From contig CAJTRA010000001.1 of the NCBI GenBank assembly GCA_910578345.1, positions 416,115 to 480,114 of the forward strand: a stretch of DNA of 64,000 bases, given 5' to 3'. This DNA comes from an uncultured Lachnospiraceae bacterium. Lineage in GTDB: Bacteria > Bacillota > Clostridia > Lachnospirales > Lachnospiraceae. Both the position numbers and the translations under genes were made by a program. Of this stretch, positions 17,719-26,418 are shown piece by piece. The notes under the pieces are model-generated. The model saw only the letters and a list, made by a program, of their open reading frames with translations, was not told the DNA's origin and did not search any database. The stretch's first letter is position 1. Each line of letters opens with the position of its first letter.

Positions 17719-18174
17719 TCAGCTCTGGTTCTCCTCGATCACCTTCACTTTCAACGTTCCAGTCACTTTCGCGTGAAGTTTTATCTTCACCTCATAGGCG
17801 CCAATCGCCTTGATCGCCTCAGGAAGCTGGATCTTCTTCTTATCGATCTCCAGTCCGCACTGCGTCTTCGCTGCTGCTGCAATCTCCTTAGAAGAGACGG
17901 AGCCAAACGTTCTTCCGCCTTCGCCAGACCTGATCCCCAGCACCACTTCCTTCGTCTCTAACTGTTCAGCAAGCTGTCTGGCAGCTTCAAGCTGCTCCTG
18001 CGCCACTTTATCAGCATTTGCCTTCTGCAGCTTAAGATCATTCATATTCGCAGAATTCGCTTCAACCCCAAGTTTCTTAGGCAGTACGAAGTTCCTCGCA
18101 TAACCGTCACTCACATTTACGATCTCACCCTTCTTACCGAGCGATTTCACATCCTGTAATAATATCACTTTCAT
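17719..18174 (-). CDS. rplI: Ribosomal protein bL9
   Basis: A 151-aa protein of the large ribosomal subunit. The start MKVILLQDVKSLGKKGEIV with VSDGYARNFVLPK is diagnostic of L9, followed by the long connecting helix and the C-terminal domain. ATG 18174 has a GAGGA site. It sits between gdpP and dnaB in one operon. Confidence 0.95.
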   Translation of the reverse strand: MKVILLQDVKSLGKKGEIVNVSDGYARNFVLPKKLGVEANSANMNDLKLQKANADKVAQEQLEAARQLAEQLETKEVVLGIRSGEGGRTFGSVSSKEIAAAAKTQCGLEIDKKKIQLPEAIKAIGAYEVKIKLHAKVTGTLKVKVIEENQS

Positions 18175-18229
18175 GTTCTTGTCCTCACTTTCCAAAATAT
18201 GCCTTGTCTGTAATGTTCGGCATACTCTT

Positions 18230-20287
18230 TTATCCATCCAGCTCCCCTTCTGCGATCATTGCATCAAGGGTTCTCTTAATCGAGGCGATTCCTTCCTCGA
18301 CCGTTCCATTCTCTATCTGGGCGCCCGCAATATTGAGATGTCCTCCGCCGCCCATTCTCTCCATGATAACCTGTACATTCACTTCATCAATCGATCTCGC
18401 ACTGATATAGATGACCCCGTTATAAGGCGTAAGAATAAAGCTTGCCTTGATTCCCTTCACATTCAGAAGCTCATTGGCTGCCTGCGCTCCGATCACAGTC
18501 GGGCTCGCCAGATTGTCCCCATGAAAGACAGAGATCGCATAGCATGTCCTATAGATCTCCGCATGACTGACCGCATACGCCTTCGCTTTATACTCCGCCG
18601 CATCATCCCGGAACATCTTCCGAACACGAGTCATATCCGCCCCATTTCTCCGCAGAAAAGCAGCCGCCTCAAAAGTTCGGACACCTGTCTTGGTCATAAA
18701 GTTGTTCGTATCTATCATAATGCCGGAATACATGCAGTCCGCCTCTTCCGGACGCAGCCGCAGATTGTCACTGGTATACTGCAGAATCTCTGACACCATC
18801 TCACAGGCAGAAGACGCATAAGACTCAATGTACGACAGCGTCGCATTCTCTATAATCTCCGTTCCCTGTCTGTGGTGATCCAGCACAACCACGGATTTAC
18901 AACGCTTCAACAGTTCCGGGCATTCTGTAATACTGGGCTTATTGACATCCACCACCACCAGCACTGCATTGTTTCCCACCATCTCCAGCGCCTGCGTGTT
19001 ATTTACGATCATGTTCTCTTCATACTCACTGTTGTTCCTGAACATGTCCACCATCGGCTGCATGGAAGCGCCCACATCATTCAGTACAATATGCGCATTC
19101 TTCTCCAATGTCCTGGCTATTCTATAGATACCGACCGATGCGCCGAAGCTGTCTGCATCACCCATCCTGTGTCCCATGACATACACTTCATCCTTGACAG
19201 AAACAATCTCCTTGAAGGCATGTGCTTTGACTCTGGCCTTGACGCGCGTACTCTTCTCCATCTGCTGGCTCTTGCCGCCATAATATGTGACACTTTCGGG
19301 TATCTTTACCACAGCCTGATCGCCGCCGCGCCCCAGTGCGATATCGATGGCATTGCGGGCAAACTCATAATTCTGAGAATAGCTCAAGCCGTTATATCCC
19401 ATACCGATACTGATCGTGACCGCCATCTCATTGCCGATGTTGACCGTCTTGACATCTTCTAACAGATCAAACCGGTTCTCCTGGAGCTGTACCGCCGCCT
19501 CCTTACGCATGATGATAAAATATTTGTCCTTCTCCAGCTTCTTACAGATGCCGTCAAAAGATGCAATGTATTTATTGACTTTACGCTCAATCAACGCCGT
19601 CAGCAGAGAACGCCTGACTTCTTCCACACTTTCCAGGGCCTCGTCGTAATTATCCAGATAGATCATCCCCACGGCCAGCGACTGGTTGTCCACCTCCCGC
19701 AGCGCAATCTTTAACGCCGTCTCATCAAACAGATAAAATGCGATCAGATAACCGTCATATCCTTTCGCCTCTATGATATCGCTGTTCTCTGCCATCTCCC
19801 GCAGCGAGATCTTCTTTAACTTCGCAATATAATTGCCCGCTTCATACTCCACATCAAATTCTACTTCATCCTCTCCTTCTCCTCCCGGAAGCTTTTCCCG
19901 TGTAATAGAAGGAAACAGCGAAGTAATCGATTTACGGTAGCCTTTATCCTGATGTACGACTTTCTCAAACGCAATATTCGTCCATATGATCTTCCCCGTC
20001 TCATCCAGCAGCGCATGCGGCAACTCCAGATCGCGCAGCAGCCGTCGCTGGATCTGTCCATACTGCGTCGCAAAGCTGATCAATTCATTCATGATCACCG
20101 GTTTATTATAAAACATCATATACAGAACGATCGCAAAATAAAAGACGATAAATCCGCTCAGTATGATACCGGCTCTGTAATCTATGAAATAAATTAAGAC
20201 ATTTACAGCGATCAGTAAGAATCCCAAATACAGGGAGGACTGTATGTAAGACTTCATTCTCCCTTTTAGCTTAATGCTGTTCTTCAT
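18230..20287 (-). CDS. gdpP: Cyclic di-AMP phosphodiesterase GdpP (DHH family)
   Basis: A 685-aa membrane protein that hydrolyses cyclic di-AMP to pApA. Order: two membrane helices (about 14-55), PAS-like domain (about 75-150), degenerate GGDEF domain (about 170-300), DHH domain with the metal motifs MGHRMGDADSFGA and VVLDHHRQG, and DHHA1 with GGGGHLNIAGAQI near the end. The complete motif set argues that the phosphodiesterase is active. It heads the gdpP-rplI-dnaB operon. With cdaA at 27.7 kb the window holds both making and breaking of this messenger. Confidence 0.93.
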   Translation of the reverse strand: MKNSIKLKGRMKSYIQSSLYLGFLLIAVNVLIYFIDYRAGIILSGFIVFYFAIVLYMMFYNKPVIMNELISFATQYGQIQRRLLRDLELPHALLDETGKIIWTNIAFEKVVHQDKGYRKSITSLFPSITREKLPGGEGEDEVEFDVEYEAGNYIAKLKKISLREMAENSDIIEAKGYDGYLIAFYLFDETALKIALREVDNQSLAVGMIYLDNYDEALESVEEVRRSLLTALIERKVNKYIASFDGICKKLEKDKYFIIMRKEAAVQLQENRFDLLEDVKTVNIGNEMAVTISIGMGYNGLSYSQNYEFARNAIDIALGRGGDQAVVKIPESVTYYGGKSQQMEKSTRVKARVKAHAFKEIVSVKDEVYVMGHRMGDADSFGASVGIYRIARTLEKNAHIVLNDVGASMQPMVDMFRNNSEYEENMIVNNTQALEMVGNNAVLVVVDVNKPSITECPELLKRCKSVVVLDHHRQGTEIIENATLSYIESYASSACEMVSEILQYTSDNLRLRPEEADCMYSGIMIDTNNFMTKTGVRTFEAAAFLRRNGADMTRVRKMFRDDAAEYKAKAYAVSHAEIYRTCYAISVFHGDNLASPTVIGAQAANELLNVKGIKASFILTPYNGVIYISARSIDEVNVQVIMERMGGGGHLNIAGAQIENGTVEEGIASIKRTLDAMIAEGELDG

Positions 20288-20330
20288 ATACTTTCATCCA
20301 TTCTGAAGTATTTATGGCTACACACCATTA

Positions 20331-20433
20331 TATAGTTAACGACATTAAAAATTTTGCTTTCGGATCTGCTAAAGCTACCGTATATGGCTTTGGCAGGAAC
20401 CGGAAGCAGAAATTTGTTATGTCGTTTGCTATA
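20331..20433. repeat. 103-bp imperfect palindrome upstream of gdpP
   Basis: The sequence from TATAG at 20331 to CTATA at 20433 folds back on itself almost end to end: AACGACAT/ATGTCGTTT, CTTTCGG/CCGGAAG, TGCTAAAGC/GCTTTGGCA, with an 11-nt loop. A TATAAT on the minus strand (20327-20332) borders it, so the gdpP promoter lies at its edge. It may be a MITE-like insertion or a regulatory hairpin. The rest of 20288-20608 holds no gene. Confidence 0.65.
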
Positions 20434-20548
20434 AGTATAGCATTTTTTGGAGATTCATGCCACTCCAATATGTAGACTTTTTTCTTTCTGAAATGACATT
20501 ATGTGGAATCCTCAAACTTATCTTCATCAGACAAAAGTGTTATAACAC

Positions 20549-20587
20549 AAAAAAGAGGCCTTGCATCAAACTCCATGCAATGGCCTC
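20549..20587 (-). terminator. Terminator of rpsF-ssb-rpsR
   Basis: On the minus strand GAGGCCATTGCAT pairs with ATGCAAGGCCTC and is followed by a run of Ts. Confidence 0.85.
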
Positions 20588-20608
20588 TCCCGATCTCTTA
20601 TTGAAAGA

Positions 20609-20872
20609 TCAATCCTGGACGTAAGGCATAAGCGCTACATGTCTTGCACGCTTGATCGCTACTGTCAGCGCACGCTGATGTTTCGCACAGTTGCCTGTAA
20701 TTCTTCTGGGCAGGATCTTGCCTCTCTCAGATACATATCTTTTCAGTTTATTGGTATCCTTGTAATCGATCACATTATCTTTACCGCAGAAAACGCATAC
20801 TTTCTTTCTTCTGCGCATTCCGCCCTTTTTCTTTGCAGGGTAATCCGGCCTGTCTGTTTTATTAAATGCCAT
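20609..20872 (-). CDS. rpsR: Ribosomal protein bS18
   Basis: An 87-aa small-subunit protein. KKVCVFCGKDNVIDYKDTNK and GKILPRRITGNCAKHQRALT are the S18 signatures; the C-x-x-C near the start is the zinc-binding form. Last gene of the conserved rpsF-ssb-rpsR operon. Confidence 0.96.
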   Translation of the reverse strand: MAFNKTDRPDYPAKKKGGMRRRKKVCVFCGKDNVIDYKDTNKLKRYVSERGKILPRRITGNCAKHQRALTVAIKRARHVALMPYVQD

Positions 20873-20896
20873 GGTTTTTGCCTCCTTCTAAAGTGT

Positions 20897-21337
20897 TTAG
20901 TTGAACGGCAGTTCCTCATCGATCCCATCAGGAATGTTCATGAAACCATCGCCGACTGCCGCCGGTGCAGGCCTGCCTGCCGGAACAAAACCGCCATCGC
21001 TGTTCCCGGCGGTATTCTTGCTCTCAGCAAATTCCTGATCTTCTACTACAACATCTGTTGTATACACCTTGACGCCATCCTTATTGGTATAACTACCTGT
21101 CTGGATGCGTCCCGTAATCGCAACTTTCGTCCCCTTATGCAGATACTTCTCTGCAAACTCTCCCGATCTGCCAAACGCAACACAACTGATAAAGTCTGCG
21201 CTCTGATCATCATTATTACGATTAAATCTGCGGTCCACGGCCAATGTATATCTTGCAACTGCCATAGCGTTCTCGCCCTGGGAGTATCTCACCTCAGGGT
21301 CTCTCGTCAAACGCCCCATCAATATTACTTTGTTCAT
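20897..21337 (-). CDS. ssb: Single-stranded DNA-binding protein
   Basis: A 146-aa SSB with the OB fold (MNKVILMGRLTRDPEVRYSQ, DFISCVAFGRSGEFAEKYLH), a Gly/Pro/Ala linker, and the acidic tail EELPFN through which SSB recruits repair partners. The tail carries one extra residue after the usual LPF end. It lies between rpsF and rpsR. Confidence 0.95.
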   Translation of the reverse strand: MNKVILMGRLTRDPEVRYSQGENAMAVARYTLAVDRRFNRNNDDQSADFISCVAFGRSGEFAEKYLHKGTKVAITGRIQTGSYTNKDGVKVYTTDVVVEDQEFAESKNTAGNSDGGFVPAGRPAPAAVGDGFMNIPDGIDEELPFN

Positions 21338-21349
21338 AGATTCCTCTTT

Positions 21350-21640
21350 CTATTTCTCGTCTTGTCTTACGCACAGATATCTGATGACGTTATCCATGAT
21401 CCGGATACGGCTCTCGATCTCAGCCGGAACAGTACTCTCTGCGTCAAACTGGATGAAATAGTAGTAAGCCTCTTTCATTTTCTGTACTTCATAGGCTAGT
21501 CTCCTCTTACCCCAATCATCAACATTGGTGATCTGTCCGCCGAATCTCTCTACCAGAGCCTTAGCTTTCTCTAAAGTAGCGGCTCTCTCGTCGTCTTCGA
21601 TCTTTGCACTAACAACAACGGCTAATTCGTATTTGTTCAT
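21350..21640 (-). CDS. rpsF: Ribosomal protein bS6
   Basis: A 96-aa protein with the S6 pattern MNKYELAVVVSAK, VDDWGKRRLAYEVQKMKEAY and IRIMDNVIRYLCVR. First gene of the rpsF-ssb-rpsR operon, with an AGGAGG ribosome site. Confidence 0.95.
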   Translation of the reverse strand: MNKYELAVVVSAKIEDDERAATLEKAKALVERFGGQITNVDDWGKRRLAYEVQKMKEAYYYFIQFDAESTVPAEIESRIRIMDNVIRYLCVRQDEK

Positions 21641-21813
21641 GCTCGTTTCCTCCTTTTGGTCTCTGGCCCCTTCTTTCTGAAAGGAGCAAGGATGATTGAC
21701 TCTAAAGTCATATTAGTATATCACGGGTATTAATGATACCACAAGAAAGGGAACCCTGCAAGTAATTTTTGCGTTTCTATCATAACCTTTGTTACTATCG
21801 TCCTGATGATGTC

Positions 21814-22011
21814 CTACTGGTCCGTCCTCCGATCTGCAGGAATAATCTCTCTCACATTCTTCTCCGCCTGACGGCGCGCAATCATAATCTGATGGCCGCA
21901 CCCTCTGCACTTCAGGCGGAAGTCTGCCCCAATCCGCAGCACCTCCCACTCTTTAGATCCGCAAGGATGCTGTTTCTTCAGTTTTAAGATATCGCCTACC
22001 TGAATGTCCAT
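21814..22011 (-). CDS. DUF951 small zinc-ribbon-like protein
   Basis: A 65-aa protein of the DUF951 family of Firmicutes (IQVGDILKLKKQHPCGSKEW, then RIGADFRLKCRGCGHQIM). The CGS and CRGC cysteines suggest zinc binding, and the fold may bind nucleic acid, but function is unknown. The start at 22011 has AAAGGGG eight nt upstream; an ATG six codons earlier is also in frame. Confidence 0.85.
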   Translation of the reverse strand: MDIQVGDILKLKKQHPCGSKEWEVLRIGADFRLKCRGCGHQIMIARRQAEKNVREIIPADRRTDQ

Positions 22012-22046
22012 AATGACTGCCCCTTTCATACAAGACAGAATTTGCG

Positions 22047-22760
22047 TTACAACTGTGAGAAAATCTCTCCGATACTTCCCTGCACGACCAGGTCAGCAAT
22101 AGAATCCCGCGGCGTCGGTGTTTTGTTCACCAGCACAAGCTTATTTCCTCTGTAGTAATCCAGCAGGCCGGCGGCTGGATATACTGCCAGAGAGGTTCCA
22201 CCCACGATCAGCACATCCGCATTGCTGATATAGCGTACCGCGTCTGTGAGCGTCTTCTGGTCCAGTCCTTCCTCATAAAGCACCACGTCAGGTTTGATGC
22301 TTCCGCCGCACGTGCATCTGGGAACTCCCTCTGAATGAAGGATCGATTCCACATCATGGAAAGCGCCGCACTGTTCGCAATAATTGCGCATAACAGAACC
22401 GTGCAGCTCCAATACGACCTTGCTGCCCGCCGCCTGGTGCAGGCCGTCGATGTTCTGCGTCACCACTGCTTTCAGTTTCCCCTCCTGTTCCCACTGCGCC
22501 AGCTTCTTATGCGCCGCATTGGGTTTCGCATCCAGGCACAACATCTTAGCGCGATAAAATCGGTAGAACTCCTCCGGCTTCTGCCGGTAAAAGGTATGGC
22601 TCAAAATAGTTTCCGGCGGATAATCATATTGCTGATGATACAGCCCATCCACACTCCGAAAGTCCGGAATGCCACTCTCTGTGGAAACTCCTGCCCCTCC
22701 GAAGAAAACAATATTATCACTCCCATTCACCCATTCTCTCAACTGTTCTATCTGCGTCAT
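22047..22760 (-). CDS. cobB: NAD-dependent protein deacylase (sirtuin)
   Basis: A 237-aa Sir2-family enzyme that removes acyl groups from lysine using NAD. Seen: FFGGAGVSTESGIPDFRS (NAD site), TQNIDGLHQ with the catalytic His in LELHGS, and a four-Cys zinc site (YCEQC and CTC). Length fits bacterial CobB/SrtN. The start at 22760 (MTQIEQLREW) has a TAGGA site. Confidence 0.9.
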   Translation of the reverse strand: MTQIEQLREWVNGSDNIVFFGGAGVSTESGIPDFRSVDGLYHQQYDYPPETILSHTFYRQKPEEFYRFYRAKMLCLDAKPNAAHKKLAQWEQEGKLKAVVTQNIDGLHQAAGSKVVLELHGSVMRNYCEQCGAFHDVESILHSEGVPRCTCGGSIKPDVVLYEEGLDQKTLTDAVRYISNADVLIVGGTSLAVYPAAGLLDYYRGNKLVLVNKTPTPRDSIADLVVQGSIGEIFSQL

Positions 22761-22851
22761 GTTCCTACCCCCAATCATTCTTCAAACACAACCCTTATCC
22801 TGAAATGATACTTCAAATATCATACACTATTGTTTCCGAAGAAGTCTTTGA

Positions 22852-24531
22852 CTAATGCGTCCCTAATCCTAATCTATTGATCGCTGAGAAGATCGCCCTC
22901 ACAGACGCTCTTGTGATATTCGAACTTACACCGACGCCGTAAGTAACTCTTCCGCTCTCTACATCCAGCAGATGAATATAGGCAGCCGCCTGCGAGTTAG
23001 ATCCGCTCTGCAGCGCATGCTCTTCATAATCCAGAATCTTAATATCAATATCCAGCTCTTCCTGCAGTCCGCGTTTGGCGGCATCGATCGGTCCGTTTCC
23101 TACAGCCTCAAACCGTTTCTCTGCTCCGGCATCTGTGTAGAGGACCGTAACCTTCGTATCGAACTGTGATTTCGTCTGCTCGCTCAGGTCATCCACACGC
23201 AGCCTGCGAAAGTGGATTGGTTCCTTCTGATCGAGATACTGCTCTCTGAAGTTATCCATGATCTGATCAGGCGACACCTCCCCTTGCTTCTCGGACAGCT
23301 TCTGAATCACACCTGCAAACTCCTTATGCATTCCTTTCGGCAGCTTGAATCCGAAATAAGTATCCATAATAAATGCAACGCCGCCCTTGCCGGACTGGGA
23401 ATTGATGCGGACGATCGGCTCGTATTCTCTGCCGATATCCGCCGGATCCACGGGAAGATAAGGCACCTGCCAGATCTTGCTCTCACGTTCTTTCATCGCC
23501 TGCACACCTTTATTGATGGCATCCTGATGCGAACCCGAAAAAGCTGTAAAGACTAATTTGCCCGCATAGGGATGTCTTGGGTGAATCGGCATCTTACAGC
23601 ATCTTTCATAGATCTCGATGCTTTCGTTGACATGCTCGATCGCAAGTCCGGGATCTATCCCCTGTGAAAACATATTATAGGCAATGTTCATGATATCCAC
23701 ATTACCGGTCCGCTCGCCATTGCCAAACAGCGTTCCCTCCACGCGGTCTGCCCCGGCAAGCAGCGCCAGCTCCGCACTGGCTACGCCTGTGCCTCTGTCA
23801 TTGTGAGGATGCACACTTAAGATAATGCTCTCTCTGTTCTTGAAATGAAGATTCATCCACTCAATCTGGTCTGCATACACATTCGGGGTGTTCGTCTCTA
23901 CCGTAGACGGCAGATTAATAATCATGGGATTCTCCTTCGTAGGCCCCCACTCTTCCTGTACTGCGGTGCAAATCTCCAATGCATACTCTAACTCTGTTCC
24001 CGTAAAACTCTCTGGAGAATACTCCAGTATGATCTTCCCTGGGAATTTTGCGGCGTGACGCTTGACCATCTTCGTGCCTTCCACCGCAATCCTCGTAATC
24101 TCTTCTTTATCCATATGAAACACAACATCCCTCTGCAGGGTGGACGTAGAATTATAGATATGGACAATCGCCTGCTTACATCCTTCAATCGCTTCAAAAG
24201 TCCGCTCCACCAATTCTTCGCGGCATTGTGTCAGCACCTGCACAACTACATCATCCGGGATCAGCCTGCGGTCAATCAACTGACGTAAAAAATCAAATTC
24301 AATCTGGCTTGCTGCCGGAAATCCAACCTCAATCTCTTTGAATCCCAGCTTGATCAAATAATTGAAGAACTCTATCTTCTCCGAAACTACCATAGGATCA
24401 ATCAGCGCTTGATTGCCATCGCGCAGATCCACGCTGCACCATACCGGCGCTTTCGAGATCTCCTTATTCGGCCATTCCCGATCCGGGTAGTCTACCACTG
24501 GATTTTTGCGATAGTGCTTGTAATTTAACAT
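22852..24531 (-). CDS. leuA: 2-isopropylmalate synthase
   Basis: A 560-aa enzyme that joins acetyl-CoA and 2-oxoisovalerate, the first step of leucine synthesis. The HMGL-like barrel shows WCSVDLRDGNQALIDPM near the start and the metal-site VHPHNDRGTGVASAEL, with GTLFGNGERTGN. The C-terminal LeuA dimer domain (from about 430) binds leucine for feedback. The length and N-terminal YKHYRKNPVVDYPDREWP mark the longer LeuA form. ATG 24531 has a GGAGG site. No T-box leader fits in the short gap to the HPr terminator. Confidence 0.93.
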   Translation of the reverse strand: MLNYKHYRKNPVVDYPDREWPNKEISKAPVWCSVDLRDGNQALIDPMVVSEKIEFFNYLIKLGFKEIEVGFPAASQIEFDFLRQLIDRRLIPDDVVVQVLTQCREELVERTFEAIEGCKQAIVHIYNSTSTLQRDVVFHMDKEEITRIAVEGTKMVKRHAAKFPGKIILEYSPESFTGTELEYALEICTAVQEEWGPTKENPMIINLPSTVETNTPNVYADQIEWMNLHFKNRESIILSVHPHNDRGTGVASAELALLAGADRVEGTLFGNGERTGNVDIMNIAYNMFSQGIDPGLAIEHVNESIEIYERCCKMPIHPRHPYAGKLVFTAFSGSHQDAINKGVQAMKERESKIWQVPYLPVDPADIGREYEPIVRINSQSGKGGVAFIMDTYFGFKLPKGMHKEFAGVIQKLSEKQGEVSPDQIMDNFREQYLDQKEPIHFRRLRVDDLSEQTKSQFDTKVTVLYTDAGAEKRFEAVGNGPIDAAKRGLQEELDIDIKILDYEEHALQSGSNSQAAAYIHLLDVESGRVTYGVGVSSNITRASVRAIFSAINRLGLGTH

Positions 24532-24589
24532 CTTTTTTCCTCCAACTCTCTCTGCATATTTTGATATTCTGCCGGCTGCAAAACTACCG

Positions 24590-24623
24590 TCAAAAAGAAA
24601 AGCCCGTTGATACACAACGGGCT
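24590..24623 (-). terminator. Terminator of the HPr gene
   Basis: On the minus strand AGCCCGTTG (24615-24623) pairs with CAACGGGCT (24601-24609) and runs into TTTTCTTTTT. Confidence 0.85.
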
Positions 24624-24635
24624 AAACAGATAGCA

Positions 24636-24899
24636 TTATTCACCGAGTCCACTTTCGATCGCATTGATCAACGTCTTCAATGCTTCTTCCTCATCTTCGC
24701 CATCACATACAAACTCGACTTCATCACCACATTTAACACATGCTCCCAGAACGCTAAGCACACTTTTGGCATTCGCGGTATTGTCCCGAAATGTAAACGT
24801 TATCAAAGATTTAAACTGCATCGCTTCCTTACATAGGATGCCTGCCGGTCTTAGATGTAGCCCTGTCGGGTTTTTGATGACTACCTTTTGGCTTACCAT
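24636..24899 (-). CDS. ptsH: Phosphocarrier protein HPr
   Basis: An 87-aa HPr. His15 in NPTGLHLRPAG is the PTS phosphorylation site, and Ser46 in ANAKSVLSVLG is the HPr-kinase site used for carbon catabolite control in Firmicutes. Having His15 excludes the Crh type. ATG 24899 has GGAGG upstream. It stands apart from any ptsI gene. Confidence 0.9.
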   Translation of the reverse strand: MVSQKVVIKNPTGLHLRPAGILCKEAMQFKSLITFTFRDNTANAKSVLSVLGACVKCGDEVEFVCDGEDEEEALKTLINAIESGLGE

Positions 24900-24986
24900 A
24901 CCCTTATCCTCCAATTCCGGTTGATGCTTGCCCCCAAACCACAACCTACTTTTAACTATAACATTTTTTGGCAAGTATCACAAGAG

Positions 24987-26336
24987 TTACAGCATAATAT
25001 TCTGTATAAGTTCTGCCAGCTTCTTTGCCTCTTTGTCGATCATCTTCTGATCCTTACCCTCAATCATAACCCGCACGAGAGGTTCTGTTCCGGAAGGTCT
25101 GATCAGTACGCGTCCCTCTCCTGCAAATTTGTTGTTCAGCTCTGTGATGGCATCCGCAATCTCCGGATAATCCATGTACTTCTCTTTCTTATGATTCGGC
25201 ACCTTTGCATTGACCAATGCCTGCGGCATCACTTCCATAACCATCTTCAGTTCAGAAAGTGGTTTTCCGGTCTCCACAATCACCTGCAGAAGATGCAGTG
25301 CGCTCAAAAGCCCATCTCCCGTCGTATTCTCATCTAAAAAGATCACATGCCCTGACTGTTCACCGCCTAGGCTCGCTTTAATCTCTTTCATTCGCTCCAG
25401 AACATACCGGTCTCCAACCTTCGTCTGCTCAATGTTGATATTGTTTCTCTCTCCCATCAGGAAGAAGCCCAGATTACTCATGACGGTTGCTACGATCGTA
25501 TCATTGTGAAGCTGCCCGTTCTGTTTCATATGAAGCCCTACAAGAGCCATGATTTGATCGCCGTCTACAATATTGCCCAATTCATCTACTGCCAGAAGTC
25601 TATCCGCATCCCCATCGAAAGCAAGCCCCAGATTTGCTTTTTCGAATACAACTCTCGCCTGAAGTTCCTCCATATGCGTGGAACCGCAGTTCGCATTGAT
25701 ATTCGTGCCGTCTGGATTATTGTGGATCGCCACTACCTCTGCTCCCAATTCTTTCATTGTCTCCACTGATGTGTAGAAAGCAGCTCCCTCCGCACAATCC
25801 AACACAATCTTCAACCCGCGCAAGTCTACATTGACAGCTTTCATCGCATGGTTGATATATTCTTCTCTGGCGTCTGTACGGTACTTAATCTTGCCGACGC
25901 CTGCCCCAATCGGGAACTTCACGCCTTGCATTTCATTCCTGATCAGCTCTTCAATCTCGTCTTCGAGAGAATCCGGCAGCTTATAACCATTCCCGTCAAA
26001 GAACTTTATCCCATTGAACTCCACCGAATTATGGGACGCCGAAATCACAACGCCCGCATCCACTTTATATTTCCTCGTGAGATAAGCAACCGCAGGAGTC
26101 GGAACAACACCTACATACACAGCATTCGCACCGACCGAACATGCTCCTGCCATAAGGGCATTTGCCAACATATCTCCTGAGATTCTCGTATCACACCCCA
26201 CCATGATCGTTGGCTTATGTTCATTCTCTTTCGACAGCACATAGGCTCCCGCCTGACCAAGCTGCATCGCAAGCTGCGGAGTCAACTCTTCATTTGCGAT
26301 TCCCCTGACACCATCCGTACCAAATAATCTGCCCAT
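24987..26336 (-). CDS. glmM: Phosphoglucosamine mutase
   Basis: A 449-aa enzyme that converts glucosamine-6-phosphate to glucosamine-1-phosphate for peptidoglycan. Seen: MGRLFGTDGVRGIANEELTP, the active-site serine loop SASHNSVEFNGIKFF, the metal loop AFDGDADRLLAVD, and RPSGTEPLVRVM at the end. Third gene of the conserved cdaA-cdaR-glmM cluster, in which GlmM can bind and restrain the c-di-AMP cyclase. Confidence 0.95.
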   Translation of the reverse strand: MGRLFGTDGVRGIANEELTPQLAMQLGQAGAYVLSKENEHKPTIMVGCDTRISGDMLANALMAGACSVGANAVYVGVVPTPAVAYLTRKYKVDAGVVISASHNSVEFNGIKFFDGNGYKLPDSLEDEIEELIRNEMQGVKFPIGAGVGKIKYRTDAREEYINHAMKAVNVDLRGLKIVLDCAEGAAFYTSVETMKELGAEVVAIHNNPDGTNINANCGSTHMEELQARVVFEKANLGLAFDGDADRLLAVDELGNIVDGDQIMALVGLHMKQNGQLHNDTIVATVMSNLGFFLMGERNNINIEQTKVGDRYVLERMKEIKASLGGEQSGHVIFLDENTTGDGLLSALHLLQVIVETGKPLSELKMVMEVMPQALVNAKVPNHKKEKYMDYPEIADAITELNNKFAGEGRVLIRPSGTEPLVRVMIEGKDQKMIDKEAKKLAELIQNIML

Positions 26337-26418
26337 ACTATTATTACTTCCTTTCCTGTTTCCTCTATTCCTATCACTTTGAATACCCTTCTGCTGCCGA
26401 TATCCAATGACTGAAACC

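Noticed and set aside
24532..24635. T-box leader for leuA
   Set aside because: The gap between HPr and leuA is too short and the hairpin there has the form of an ordinary terminator.
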